This document shows positions 9,459 to 17,574 of a stretch of DNA of 64,000 nucleotides, one piece after another. Each line of letters begins with the position of its first letter. Within the stretch, counting starts at the first letter, position 1. The notes below the pieces were generated by a model. The model was not told the origin of the DNA. It was given only the letters and a program-made list of their open reading frames with translations, and searched no databases. The DNA lies in the NCBI RefSeq assembly GCF_008807415.1, contig NZ_CP043626.1:3410001-3474000 (forward strand). The letters are read 5' to 3'. A program made the translations under genes and the position numbers. The DNA comes from Pseudomonas denitrificans (nom. rej.). GTDB lineage: Bacteria > Pseudomonadota > Gammaproteobacteria > Pseudomonadales > Pseudomonadaceae.

Positions 9459-9500
9459 CCGCGAACGTTATCCACAGTTGCCGGCAAGCTACGAAACTGA

Positions 9501-9552
9501 CCTGTAGGAGCGGGCCATGCGCGCGGTCGCGGGCATGGCCCGCTCCTACAGG
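9501..9552. repeat. REP-type palindrome
   Basis: Two 20-base arms, CCTGTAGGAGCGGGCCATGC at 9501-9520 and its exact complement at 9533-9552, around a 12-base GC-rich loop. The TGTAGGAGCGGGC core is the common Pseudomonas REP/ERIC-like unit. It lies between the cytochrome b561 gene and a convergent gene. Confidence 0.9.
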
Positions 9553-9564
9553 GAATTACAGGCG

Positions 9565-10689
9565 TCAATCCTGCCGATACGGCAGCGCCGCGCGGGCCTC
9601 TTCGGCGTAAGCCAGGATGCCCGCCCTCTCCCCCACCAGGAACTCCTCCACCGCGTCACGCAGCCCCGGATGCCCCAGTCGATGCCAGGAGCGCGTGATC
9701 ACCGGCTCGAAGCCACGGATCAGCTTGTGCTCGCCCTGCGCTCCGGCGTCGAAGCGCTTCAGGCCATGGCCGATGGCGAAATCCAGCCCCTGGTAGAAGC
9801 AGGTTTCGAAGTGCAGCCGGTCGAACTCCGCCAGGCAGCCCCAGTAGCGGCCGTATAGCGTGTCGCCGCCCAGCAGGCTGAAGGCCATGGCCACGGGCCG
9901 GCCATTCTGGTGGGCGAAGACCACGCGGATCGCCTCGGGCATGCGCTCGCCGATCAGGCTGAAGAACGCGCGGCTCAGGTAAGGCGCCTGCCCGCGTACC
10001 TCATAGGTACTGCTGTAGCAGGCGTAGACGAAGTCCCAGTGCGCCTCGGACAGTTCGCGCCCCTCCATCCAGACGAAGTCCAGCCCGAGCCCGGCGACCT
10101 GCTCGCGCTCCTTGCGCAACTGCTTGCGCTTGCGCGAGCTGAGCGCGTCGAGGAAGTCCTGGAAATCGCGGTAGCCGCGGTTGCTCCAGTGGTACTGGCA
10201 GCCCAGGCGCTCCAGCCAGCCATCGGCATCGCGCAGCAATGCATCGGCGGCGGTATCGGTGAAGTTCACGTGCACGCCGGAGCAATGCCCCTCGTCCACT
10301 TCGCCCGCCAGCGCGCCAACAAGGCTCAGCGCCGCCTCGGGCGCGCCCAGCAGGCGGGTGCCGCCGACCGGCGTGAAGGGAATGCCCACCAGCAGCTTGG
10401 GGTAGTAGGGGATGCCGGCGCGCAGGCAGGCATCCGCCCAGCTCCAGTCGAACACGTACTCGCCGTAGGAATGGCTTTTCAGATAGGCCGGCGCAGCGGC
10501 CAGCAAGCGGCCATCGTCGCCCAGCAGCACGCGATGGGACGGCTTCCAACCGGTACGGCCGCCGACGCTGCCGCTTTCCTCCAGCGCGGAGAGAAAGGCG
10601 TGGCGCAGGAACGGCTGGTCGTCCGGCAACAGGGCGTCCCACTGGCGGGCATCGACTTCGGCGAGACGGGAAAGGGTCTGGATTGGCAT
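9565..10689 (-). CDS. FemAB/GNAT-like acyltransferase (DUF482, COG3146)
   Basis: A 374-residue cytoplasmic protein of the COG3146 group, whose members have a FemAB-like tandem GNAT fold. Typical blocks are the N-terminal FLRHAFLSALEESGSVG, the central KRKQLRKERE and the C-terminal FDAGAQGEHKLIRGFEP. The substrate is not established for the family; annotations as peptidoglycan-related come only from fold similarity. The start at 10689 (MPIQTL) was preferred over an in-frame ATG at 10719; neither has a clear ribosome site. It is convergent with cytochrome b561 across a REP palindrome. Confidence 0.85.
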   Translation of the reverse strand: MPIQTLSRLAEVDARQWDALLPDDQPFLRHAFLSALEESGSVGGRTGWKPSHRVLLGDDGRLLAAAPAYLKSHSYGEYVFDWSWADACLRAGIPYYPKLLVGIPFTPVGGTRLLGAPEAALSLVGALAGEVDEGHCSGVHVNFTDTAADALLRDADGWLERLGCQYHWSNRGYRDFQDFLDALSSRKRKQLRKEREQVAGLGLDFVWMEGRELSEAHWDFVYACYSSTYEVRGQAPYLSRAFFSLIGERMPEAIRVVFAHQNGRPVAMAFSLLGGDTLYGRYWGCLAEFDRLHFETCFYQGLDFAIGHGLKRFDAGAQGEHKLIRGFEPVITRSWHRLGHPGLRDAVEEFLVGERAGILAYAEEARAALPYRQD

Positions 10690-10903
10690 GGCCGACAGTC
10701 TGGCGCGGTGCATCGGCATTGGGAAGATTCGGGCGGAAAATCTCCGGCGAAGATGACATTCGCGTTCGTCGGTATCCGGCGAAAGGCTTGTCCTGGTGGT
10801 CTATGTTGGGGGTTAACGAGGCTTGCCCGCGCATGACGCCGGCACCGTTCCGCTCGCCAGCCGCCCTGCGTGGGCCGTTGGTGAATAGCCAGGAGGACGC
10901 CCC

Positions 10904-11152
10904 ATGAGCCTGATGCAATGCGAGTACCGCAAGTACACCATCACCGCCGATGTCGTCGAACACCCCGGCCTGCCAACTCCCTGGGCCGCCGGCTGCCACA
11001 TCACCGCCCCGGACGGGCAGACCACCAGGCGCAAGACGCTGCCGGTTGAATACGCCTTCATGTCGGACCTGGAAAAGGCCCAGCACGCGTCCATCGCCCA
11101 CGGTAAGTGGCTGGTGGACCAGAGCCTGGACCACGACCGCCAGCTATTCTGA
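10904..11152 (+). CDS. small conserved-looking protein, unknown function
   Basis: An 82-residue soluble protein with an AGGAGG ribosome site eight bases before the ATG, which argues that it is a real gene. It starts with a short beta-rich stretch (EYRKYTITADV) and ends with a helical segment (LEKAQHASIAHGKWLVDQSL). No signal peptide, membrane segment or metal motif is visible. It stands between two minus-strand genes and its stop directly meets the end of agt. I do not recognise the family with certainty. Confidence 0.75.
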   Translation: MSLMQCEYRKYTITADVVEHPGLPTPWAAGCHITAPDGQTTRRKTLPVEYAFMSDLEKAQHASIAHGKWLVDQSLDHDRQLF

Positions 11153-12184
11153 TCAGCTGCCTGCATAGCCCGGTTCATCACTGACCGGCATCTCCGACAG
11201 GCGTACCTGAAGCGCCAGGAACTCCTGCGCCGATGCCTGCCAGGTCTGCCCCCGTGCCCACTGCGCGCAGACCTGGCGATCCAGTTCCAGTGCCCGCAGG
11301 CAGGCGCTGCGCAGGTCGGCGTCCATCACTCCGGTGACGCCCTGTTCCAGCACATCCAGCGGCCCCGCCACCGGGAACGCCGCCACTGGCGTGCCGCACG
11401 CCAGCGCCTCATACATCACCAGGCCGAGGGTGTCAGTCAGCGAGGGGAAGACCAGCACGCTGGCTTTGCGGTAGGCCTCGGCGAGTTCGTCGCCGTGGCG
11501 ATATCCAAGGAATTCCACCTGTGGATAAATCGCTTCCAGCGCGGCCCGCTGCGGGCCGTCGCCTACCGCGCGCTTGCGCCCCGGCAGGTCGAGGGCGAGA
11601 AAGGCTTCGAGGTTCTTTTCCTGCGCCAGCCGGCCGACATAGAGGAACACCGGCTCGTCCAGCGGTGCGCCCGCCCCCGGCTGGAAACGCAGGATATCCA
11701 CCCCCTTGCGCCAGAGCGCGAGGTTGTCGAAGGCGTGATCGGCGAACGTGCTACGCATGCGCTCGCTGCTGACCAGCACGGCTGCGCTGGGTGCATGGAA
11801 GCGGCGCAGGAAGGCATAGCCCCAGCCCAGCGGCAGCCAGGGCCAACGGGTGTTCACGTATTCGGGAAAGCGCGTGTGGATGGCGCTGCTGAATCTCAGG
11901 CCCCGGCGTACCAGCCAGCGCCGCGCGGCCCAACCCAGTGGGCCCTCGGTGGCGAGGTGGACGCAATCGGGAGCGAAGCCGGCGATCTTCTCGCCTACCT
12001 TCCACAGGTCCCACGCCAGCGGGATCTCCGGGTAGCTCGGGCACGGACGGTGGCGAAAGTCCTGCGGGGAGAGCAGGCCGACCACGTGGCCCTGCCCTTC
12101 CAGCTCGGCCACCAGCGCCTTCAGGCTGGTGACCACGCCGTTGACCTGCGGCAGCCAGGCATCGGTGACGATCAGCAGCCTCAT
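11153..12184 (-). CDS. agt: GT4-type glycosyltransferase of membrane-lipid remodelling (Agt)
   Basis: A 343-residue GT-B glycosyltransferase. The N-terminal block LPQVNGVVTSL and the donor-site block YEALACGTPVAAFP with its conserved acid residue are typical of GT4. The gene overlaps the upstream phosphoesterase by four bases (ATGA). In P. aeruginosa the equivalent pair (recalled as PA3219-PA3218, PlcP-Agt) replaces phospholipids by glycolipids when phosphate is scarce: PlcP releases diacylglycerol and Agt glycosylates it with glucose or glucuronate at the inner membrane. Which sugar is used here cannot be read. Generic annotation would say only glycosyltransferase family 1; the specific call rests on the operon. 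Confidence 0.85.
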   Translation of the reverse strand: MRLLIVTDAWLPQVNGVVTSLKALVAELEGQGHVVGLLSPQDFRHRPCPSYPEIPLAWDLWKVGEKIAGFAPDCVHLATEGPLGWAARRWLVRRGLRFSSAIHTRFPEYVNTRWPWLPLGWGYAFLRRFHAPSAAVLVSSERMRSTFADHAFDNLALWRKGVDILRFQPGAGAPLDEPVFLYVGRLAQEKNLEAFLALDLPGRKRAVGDGPQRAALEAIYPQVEFLGYRHGDELAEAYRKASVLVFPSLTDTLGLVMYEALACGTPVAAFPVAGPLDVLEQGVTGVMDADLRSACLRALELDRQVCAQWARGQTWQASAQEFLALQVRLSEMPVSDEPGYAGS

Positions 12185-12990
12185 GCTGCCGACTCGACCA
12201 CCACGGGCTCCTCGGCGCGCGCCTGCTCCTCGGCCAGTCGGTAGAGCTGGATGCTGCCATCCCAGTGCTCGATCAGCGCCGAGCAGGACTCCACCCAGTC
12301 GCCGCAGTTGAGGTACTCCACCTCGCCAATCTGGCGGATTTCCGCATGGTGGATGTGCCCGCAGACCACGCCGTTGAGGCCGCGCCTGTGCACCTCGTGG
12401 GCGATGGCTTCCTCGAAGTCGCTGATGAAGTTCACCGCCGTCTTCACCTTGTGCTTGAGGTACGCCGACAGCGACCAGTAGCCGTAGCCATAGCGGCTGC
12501 GCCAATGGTTGAGCCAGCGGTTGAGGGTCAGGGTGAACTCATAGGCGGAGTCGCCGAGGAAGGCCAGCCACTTGTGGTAGCGGGTGATCACGTCGAACTG
12601 GTCGCCGTGGATCACCAGCAACTGACGACCGTCAGCGGTGGTGTGGACGATCTCGTCGACCAGGCGGATGTTGCCCAGCAGCAGCGAGGAATAGCGGCGC
12701 AGGAATTCGTCGTGGTTGCCGGTGACGTAGATCACCTCGGTGCCGCGCTTGCTCATGGTCAGCAGGCGGCGGATCACGTTGGTGTGCGCCTGCGGCCAGT
12801 AGATTCCGCCGCGCAGCTTCCAGCCATCGATGATGTCGCCCACCAGGTAGATGCGGTCGGCGTGGTAGCGCTTGAGGAAGCCGGCCAGGTGCTCGGCCTG
12901 GCAATCGCGGGTGCCCAGGTGGACATCGGATATCCACAGGGTGCGTACCCGTTGTTTCTTTGTCGGCGTCATGCGTTGCGCGCTGCTCAT
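12181..12990 (-). CDS. plcP: PlcP-type metallophosphoesterase / phospholipase C (LpxH-like)
   Basis: A 269-residue calcineurin-like phosphoesterase. All metal-binding blocks are present in order: DVHLG, GDIIDGW, GNHDE, HGDQFD and GHIHH. Automatic annotation would call it UDP-2,3-diacylglucosamine diphosphatase, but coupling to a GT4 transferase, rather than to lipid A genes, matches PlcP, a phospholipase C that converts phospholipids to diacylglycerol during phosphate starvation. GGAGGT lies eight to nine bases before the ATG. A PhoB-box-like direct repeat lies 67 bases upstream of the start, consistent with induction by low phosphate. Confidence 0.85.
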   Translation of the reverse strand: MSSAQRMTPTKKQRVRTLWISDVHLGTRDCQAEHLAGFLKRYHADRIYLVGDIIDGWKLRGGIYWPQAHTNVIRRLLTMSKRGTEVIYVTGNHDEFLRRYSSLLLGNIRLVDEIVHTTADGRQLLVIHGDQFDVITRYHKWLAFLGDSAYEFTLTLNRWLNHWRSRYGYGYWSLSAYLKHKVKTAVNFISDFEEAIAHEVHRRGLNGVVCGHIHHAEIRQIGEVEYLNCGDWVESCSALIEHWDGSIQLYRLAEEQARAEEPVVVESAA

Positions 12991-13057
12991 CGTCGGCGAC
13001 CTCCGGTGGGGTTTCTCCGAGTGTCGACCCGCGCGGTGAAGCGAAGGTGACCGACTC

Positions 13058-13075
13058 GCGACAGTCCCGTTACAG
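13058..13075 (-). promoter_or_regulatory. PhoB-box-like direct repeat upstream of plcP-agt
   Basis: On the minus strand the sequence reads CTGTAAC-GGGA-CTGTCGC: two seven-base half-sites in direct orientation, separated by four bases, like the consensus CTGTNAT N4 CTGTNAT. Both CTGT cores are perfect. It sits between plcP and the divergent araC-family gene. Confidence 0.65.
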
Positions 13076-13127
13076 CCCTCGGCGCGCTAGACTGTCAGCC
13101 TGCCCGCCAGCATGAAAGCAGCCTTGC

Positions 13128-13892
13128 ATGAGCCAGATTCTCTCCCTGCGCCACTACAGCCATGACCACCTCGCCCACAGCCACAGCCATGCGCAGCTGG
13201 TGCTGGGGCTGTCCGGCAGCCTGGATTTCGAAGTGGGCGGTCGCGGCAGCCTGGTGACCCGGCAGACCTTCGCCGTGGTGCCGCGTGACGAGCACCACGC
13301 CTGCGCCAGCCCCGATGGCAGCCGCTGCCTGGTGGTGGACCTGGAAGACGAGGAAGACCTGCTCGGCGGCCTCGGCCTGCACAGCGATGCCGGCCGCCGC
13401 CTGCTGGAAACCCCCGGCCAGCGCCTGCTCAGCAACGACCAGGCGCAGCTGGTGCACTGGCTCGCCGGCAGCTCGCTGCATGATCCGGTGCTGGCGCGCC
13501 AGGGCGCCATCCTGCTGCTCGCCAGCCTCGCCGCCGGCCAGCAGCGCCTCGACGAACCGGCGCAACTGCCGCTGGCCAGCCTCGACAGCTACATCGACCG
13601 GCATGCCGCGCACCCGCTGCAGGTGGCAGACCTGGCGCGGCTCGCGGGATTGTCCGCGGCGCGCTTCCATGCGCGCTTCCTCGCCGAAACCGGGCAGACG
13701 CCCATGGACTACGTGCGCCAGCGCCGCCTGCACCTGGGCCGCGACCTGCTGCGCGGCTCGCACCAGTCGGTCGGTGAGATCGCCGCGCAGGTCGGCTACG
13801 CCTCGCAGAGCGCCTTCACCGCCGCCCTCGTCCGCCAGTTCGGCACCACCCCGCGCCAACTGCGTCAGCAGTCGCGCGACAATTCCCGCTAG
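13128..13892 (+). CDS. AraC-family transcriptional regulator
   Basis: A 254-residue regulator. The N-terminal half is a cupin-like sensor domain with a His cluster near the start (HDHLAHSHSHAQ) and a late EHHAC motif, which could bind metal or a small ligand. The C-terminal ~95 residues contain the two AraC helix-turn-helix motifs (LQVADLARLAGLSAARFHA and SVGEIAAQVGYASQSAF). It is transcribed divergently from plcP-agt; a TAGACT -10-like element lies at 13088-13093. It may regulate the adjacent csaA and permease genes, as AraC proteins next to DMT transporters often do; this is inference from position. Confidence 0.92.
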   Translation: MSQILSLRHYSHDHLAHSHSHAQLVLGLSGSLDFEVGGRGSLVTRQTFAVVPRDEHHACASPDGSRCLVVDLEDEEDLLGGLGLHSDAGRRLLETPGQRLLSNDQAQLVHWLAGSSLHDPVLARQGAILLLASLAAGQQRLDEPAQLPLASLDSYIDRHAAHPLQVADLARLAGLSAARFHARFLAETGQTPMDYVRQRRLHLGRDLLRGSHQSVGEIAAQVGYASQSAFTAALVRQFGTTPRQLRQQSRDNSR

Positions 13893-13961
13893 CCGCGCGA
13901 CAGACAACCGCGCGCCAGCAACCTAGACTGCCGGCAATCAAGCAAACCAGCAGGAGCTGCG

Positions 13962-14303
13962 ATGTCGGCAGACACCATCGAGTGGCGGGATTTCGAGCGC
14001 GTCGAACTGCGCGTGGGCACCATCATCCAGGCCGAACCCAACGTGAAGGCGCGCAAGCCCGCCTACATCCTCCAGGTTGACCTCGGCCCGCTGGGGATCA
14101 AGACCTCCAGCGCGCAGATCACCGCACACTATGACGCCAACGAGCTGATTGGCCGCCAGGTGCTGTGCGTGTGCAATTTCGAGCCAAAATCCATCGCCGG
14201 CGTGCGCTCGGAAGTGCTGGTCACCGGCGCCTACGACAGCGACGAGAAAGTGGTACTGGCCGGTTTCGACAAGCCGCTGCCCAATGGTGCGCGGCTCGCC
14301 TGA
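13962..14303 (+). CDS. csaA: CsaA-type tRNA-binding / chaperone-like protein
   Basis: A 113-residue protein consisting of one OB-fold tRNA-binding domain. The family signature is visible as VELRVGTIIQAEPN and ITAHYDANELIGRQVLCVCNF. CsaA binds tRNA-like RNA and has chaperone-like activity in Bacillus; its role in Pseudomonas is unproven. It lies 69 bases after the AraC gene and 89 bases before a DMT permease in the same direction, and a TAGACT -10-like element precedes it (13923-13928), so it can be transcribed on its own. Confidence 0.92.
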   Translation: MSADTIEWRDFERVELRVGTIIQAEPNVKARKPAYILQVDLGPLGIKTSSAQITAHYDANELIGRQVLCVCNFEPKSIAGVRSEVLVTGAYDSDEKVVLAGFDKPLPNGARLA

Positions 14304-14392
14304 GCCTCGTTTCACCGCGCGCCGGCTGGCCTGGCGCGCCTTCCTCTTTTTCCAGACAAGGCCCCGCCACGACAGTCGGCGGGAGCTCAGGC

Positions 14393-15259
14393 ATGAAGCG
14401 CGTTACTGAACTCACTCCCCGCGGCGCCCTGATCGGCCTGCACATCGGCGCCCTGATGTTCGGGCTGTCCGGCATCTTCGGCAAACTCATCCTCGCCGGC
14501 CCCCTGGCCATCGTCTTCGGCCGCGCGCTGTTCGGCTCGCTGTCACTGGCGGCGGTGTTCGCCGGGCACCTGCGGCAGCAGAAGCGCCCCACGCTGAAAC
14601 AGGCCGCCATGCTGCTGGGCGGCGGCGTGTTGCTGTGTACGCACTGGCTGACCTTCTTCCTCGCGGTGAAGGTGGGCAACGTGGCGGTGGCCACCCTCGG
14701 CTTCGCCAGCTTCCCGGCCTTCACCGTGCTGCTGGAGGGCCTGCTGTTCCGCGAGCGCATCCGCAGGGGCGAGTACCTGGTAGTGGCATTGGTGTGCATT
14801 GGCCTGGTGATGGTCACGCCGACCCTGGACCTGCGCGACGGCGCCACCGCCGGCCTGCTCTGGGGCACCCTCTCCGGCCTGCTGTTCGCCCTGCTGTCGC
14901 TGGCCAACCGGGTGAGCGTGCGCGGCATCGACCCGATCCATGCGGCGCTGTGCCAGAACCTGACGATCATCGCCTGCCTGCTGCCGCTGGTACTGCTCGA
15001 CCTGCCCTCGGTGCGCGGTATGGACTGGCTCTGGCTGGTCGCCCTGGGCGTACTCTGCACCGGCGTCGCCCACAGCCTTTTCGTCGCCAGCCTGCGGCTG
15101 ATCAAGGCGCGTACGGCGGCGGTGATCTTCGCCCTGGAGCCGGTCTACGGCATCGCCTTCGCCACCGTGCTGTTCGGCGAAGAGCCAAGCCTGCGCATGC
15201 TGGCGGGCGGCGTGCTGATCATCTTTGCGACCTTCCTCAGCGCGCGTGGATCGCACTAG
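14393..15259 (+). CDS. DMT-superfamily permease (EamA/RhaT type)
   Basis: A 288-residue inner-membrane protein with ten predicted helices arranged as two EamA repeats; the second repeat ends with the typical ALEPVYGIAFATVLFGE block. Such proteins export metabolites or amino acids; the substrate cannot be inferred. The ATG at 14393 follows GGGAG at a suitable distance, and the frame upstream of it overlaps csaA. It probably forms one unit with csaA. Confidence 0.92.
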   Translation: MKRVTELTPRGALIGLHIGALMFGLSGIFGKLILAGPLAIVFGRALFGSLSLAAVFAGHLRQQKRPTLKQAAMLLGGGVLLCTHWLTFFLAVKVGNVAVATLGFASFPAFTVLLEGLLFRERIRRGEYLVVALVCIGLVMVTPTLDLRDGATAGLLWGTLSGLLFALLSLANRVSVRGIDPIHAALCQNLTIIACLLPLVLLDLPSVRGMDWLWLVALGVLCTGVAHSLFVASLRLIKARTAAVIFALEPVYGIAFATVLFGEEPSLRMLAGGVLIIFATFLSARGSH

Positions 15260-15266
15260 GTTTCAC

Positions 15267-15318
15267 TTGTAGGAGCGCGCCATGCCCGCGATTCGCGCGC
15301 ATGGCGCGCTCCTGCAGG
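15267..15318. repeat. REP-type palindrome
   Basis: TTGTAGGAGCGCGCCATGC and the near-complementary GCATGGCGCGCTCCTGCAG flank a short GC-rich loop. Same family as the palindrome at 9501-9552, just after the permease stop. Confidence 0.88.
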
Positions 15319-15451
15319 TTGATGCATGGTTCCCAGGAAGTCCCGGGCAAAAAGAAGGCCGCCGCGCAGCATGCGAAACTCGAACCTTGCCCCGGGGAGG
15401 GAATGCCAAGGATTCATCGCACGACAGCCTGCGTGGCGGCCTGTTCGGTGT

Positions 15452-15472
15452 GGCGCCTGCGGATCAGGCGCC
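15452..15472. repeat. short perfect hairpin downstream of DUF6515 gene
   Basis: GGCGCCTG - CGGAT - CAGGCGCC, seven bases beyond the 3' end of the minus-strand gene. No T-tract follows on either strand, so it may stabilise the mRNA end rather than terminate. Confidence 0.55.
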
Positions 15473-15478
15473 GGGAAA

Positions 15479-15982
15479 TCAGTTGATGCTGTAGCCGCGC
15501 CCGCTCAGGCAGGCGCCCAGCGCGCGGCGGTAGGTGTCGGATTGGCCCGCCGGCGGCGCCTGGGTGGCGGCGGCCGGGTCGAAACCGCTCTGGCCGACGG
15601 CCCAGGTATGGCACTCGTAGCGGTCGCGACTCTGCTGCTCCGGTGACTGGCCGCTGGCGGGATAGGCGATCACTTCGTAGCTGGTGGTCGGGGCAGCCTG
15701 CACGGCTGGCGGCGTCTCCACCGCGACGTACTGGCGGCGGTCGGCGTTCCACAGGTAGTAGGTCCCGGCGGCGACGAAGTAGAGCATGCTGCCGATCCAG
15801 ACTTCCCGCGCGTAATCCGGCAGGCCATAGCCATGCCCCGGGCCCCAGCCATGGTACGGACCCGGTCCCGGGCCGCCCGGCCCACCGGGGCCGCCATGGG
15901 GCCCTGCCACGGCCGCAGCCGAGAGGCTCAGGGCCAGCAAGGTGGCGACGGATTTGAGCGCGATGCGCGAGGACAGCTTCAT
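15479..15982 (-). CDS. secreted Gly/Pro-rich protein (DUF6515-like)
   Basis: A 167-residue protein with a clear Sec signal peptide (cleavage likely after AVA, near residue 27). A low-complexity segment rich in Gly, Pro and His follows (GPHGGPGGPGGPGPGP), then a hydrophobic segment (IGSMLYFVAAGTYYLWN) and a C-terminal domain with two Cys (YECHTW and ALGACLSGRGY). This architecture fits the DUF6515 family, which has no known function. GGAGGTG precedes the ATG at 15982; a start five codons earlier is less likely. Confidence 0.82.
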   Translation of the reverse strand: MKLSSRIALKSVATLLALSLSAAAVAGPHGGPGGPGGPGPGPYHGWGPGHGYGLPDYAREVWIGSMLYFVAAGTYYLWNADRRQYVAVETPPAVQAAPTTSYEVIAYPASGQSPEQQSRDRYECHTWAVGQSGFDPAAATQAPPAGQSDTYRRALGACLSGRGYSIN

Positions 15983-16102
15983 TTCACCTCCAGTCACGGG
16001 CGATCCACCGCCCGCCGTTCGTGGTGAGAATTGTCTCGCGCCTGCCCCCGCGCAGTGTCAGCAGTCGGTAAAGACTGGGTAAAAAGCCCGATACAAGCGG
16101 TA

Positions 16103-17095
16103 TCAGTCCTGTTGCAGCAACCACCGGCAATAGCGCTGCACGCCTTCTTCCACGCCCATCATCGGCGCGCGGTAGCCCGCCTCGCGGAGGAAGGCGATAT
16201 CGGCGCAGGTGTAGCACTGGTACTTGCCACGCAGCTCATCCGGGAACTCGGTGTATTCCAGCAATCCGGCGCGGATAGCCACGTCCAGGGTCAGCGGCTG
16301 CAGGTCCTGCTGTTCGCGCAGGGTGTTGATCACCGCCAGGGCCACGTCGTTGAACGGCTGGGCACGGCCGCTGCCGAGGTTGAAGATGCCGCTGCGCTCG
16401 GGGTTGTCGAGGAAGTGCAGGTTGACCTTCGCCACGTCCTCCACCGAAACGAAGTCGCGCAGGTGGCCGCCGGCCGGATAGTCACCGTATTCGCCGAACA
16501 GCCTGACCTTGCCGGTCTCGCGGAACTGGTTGAAGCAGTGGAAGGCCACCGAGGCCATGCGGCCCTTGTGCTGCTCGCGCGGGCCATAGACGTTGAAGTA
16601 ACGGAAGCCGGCAACCTGGGTGCGAGCAGTGGGCAGTACCTTGCGCACGCGCTGGTCGAAGAGGAACTTCGAATAGCCGTAGACGTTCAGCGGCTTCTCG
16701 CAGGAGCGCATCTCGCGGAACTCATGGCCACCGCCGTATACCGCTGCCGACGAGGCGTAGAGGAACGGCACGCCCAGCGACAGGCTGGCGTCCAGCAACT
16801 CGCAGCTGTAGCGGTAGTTGTTGTCCATCATGTAGCGCCCGTCGCGCTCCATGGTGCTGGAGCAGGCGCCCTGGTGCAGCAGCGCGCGCACCACGCCGAA
16901 GTCACCGCGCGCGTATCGCTCGATGAAGTCGCGCTTGTCGAGGTAATCGCTGATGTCGCAATCGGCGAGGTTGGCGAACTTGTCGCCTTCGGTCAGGTCG
17001 TCGACCGCGATGATGTCGGTCTCGCCGCGCTGGTTCAGCGCCTTGACGAGGTTGCTGCCGATGAACCCGGCAGCGCCTGTGACGATGATGCTCAT
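16103..17095 (-). CDS. hldD: ADP-L-glycero-D-manno-heptose 6-epimerase
   Basis: A 330-residue extended SDR enzyme with the nucleotide-binding motif GAAGFIG near the N-terminus and the catalytic YGYSK motif; [21 protein letters not shown] is the substrate-domain block of HldD. It converts ADP-D-glycero- to ADP-L-glycero-D-manno-heptose, the last cytoplasmic step before heptose enters the LPS inner core. ATG at 17095 gives the usual length; three extra in-frame codons upstream are possible. It is monocistronic here. Confidence 0.96.
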   Translation of the reverse strand: MSIIVTGAAGFIGSNLVKALNQRGETDIIAVDDLTEGDKFANLADCDISDYLDKRDFIERYARGDFGVVRALLHQGACSSTMERDGRYMMDNNYRYSCELLDASLSLGVPFLYASSAAVYGGGHEFREMRSCEKPLNVYGYSKFLFDQRVRKVLPTARTQVAGFRYFNVYGPREQHKGRMASVAFHCFNQFRETGKVRLFGEYGDYPAGGHLRDFVSVEDVAKVNLHFLDNPERSGIFNLGSGRAQPFNDVALAVINTLREQQDLQPLTLDVAIRAGLLEYTEFPDELRGKYQCYTCADIAFLREAGYRAPMMGVEEGVQRYCRWLLQQD

Positions 17096-17219
17096 GGCGG
17101 GCATCCTTTGCGGAGAATGGATGCCACCAGCCTAAAAGCGAGACGCAAGTCTCATTTTGACGTGAAGCAAAGAAGTTAGCCAGCTATCGAATTAATCTGC
17201 CGGGCGGTACAGCTCGGAT

Positions 17220-17504
17220 TCAGGAGCGGTCGTTGTGGCCCAGATCGCGCTGCGGATCGATGCGGTCGCGCACCCGCTGCTTGAGCACCTTGGCCTCGGG
17301 GAAGCCGCCGTCGGCCTTGCGCTCCCAGATCTGCTCGCCGTCGCAGGCAATCTGGAAAACCCCGCCGGTGCCCGGTACCAGGCTGACCTTGCCCAGGTCG
17401 TCGCCGAAGGTGCTCAGCAGTTCCTGGGCCAGCCAGGCGGCGCGCAGCAGCCACTGGCACTGGGTGCAATAGGTGATGACGATTTCGGCTTTGGCTTCGG
17501 ACAT
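17220..17504 (-). CDS. SelT/SelW/SelH-family (Rdx) thioredoxin-like protein
   Basis: A 94-residue protein of the Rdx family, with the redox motif CTQC at residues 13-16 directly after the first strand (IVITYCTQCQW) and the family block GTGGVFQIACDGEQIW. These small proteins have a thioredoxin-like fold and presumably act in thiol redox control in the cytoplasm; the Cys replaces the selenocysteine of animal homologues. It is divergent from plpD, with about 70 bases between the starts. Confidence 0.9.
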   Translation of the reverse strand: MSEAKAEIVITYCTQCQWLLRAAWLAQELLSTFGDDLGKVSLVPGTGGVFQIACDGEQIWERKADGGFPEAKVLKQRVRDRIDPQRDLGHNDRS

Positions 17505-17574
17505 GAATCAGACTCTGCTGTAGGACGCGAACCTATAATACCGGTCTGAAACGCCCTACCGGACTCTTCTCTTC

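Noticed and set aside
12185..12505. N-terminal extension of Agt by 107 codons
   Set aside because: It overlaps plcP in another frame; the ATG at 12184 gives the exact GT4 N-terminus and a four-base overlap with plcP.
13058..13075. Operator of the AraC regulator instead of a Pho box
   Set aside because: The half-sites are seven-base direct repeats with a four-base gap, the Pho-box pattern; this is kept as an alternative only because the site lies between divergent genes.
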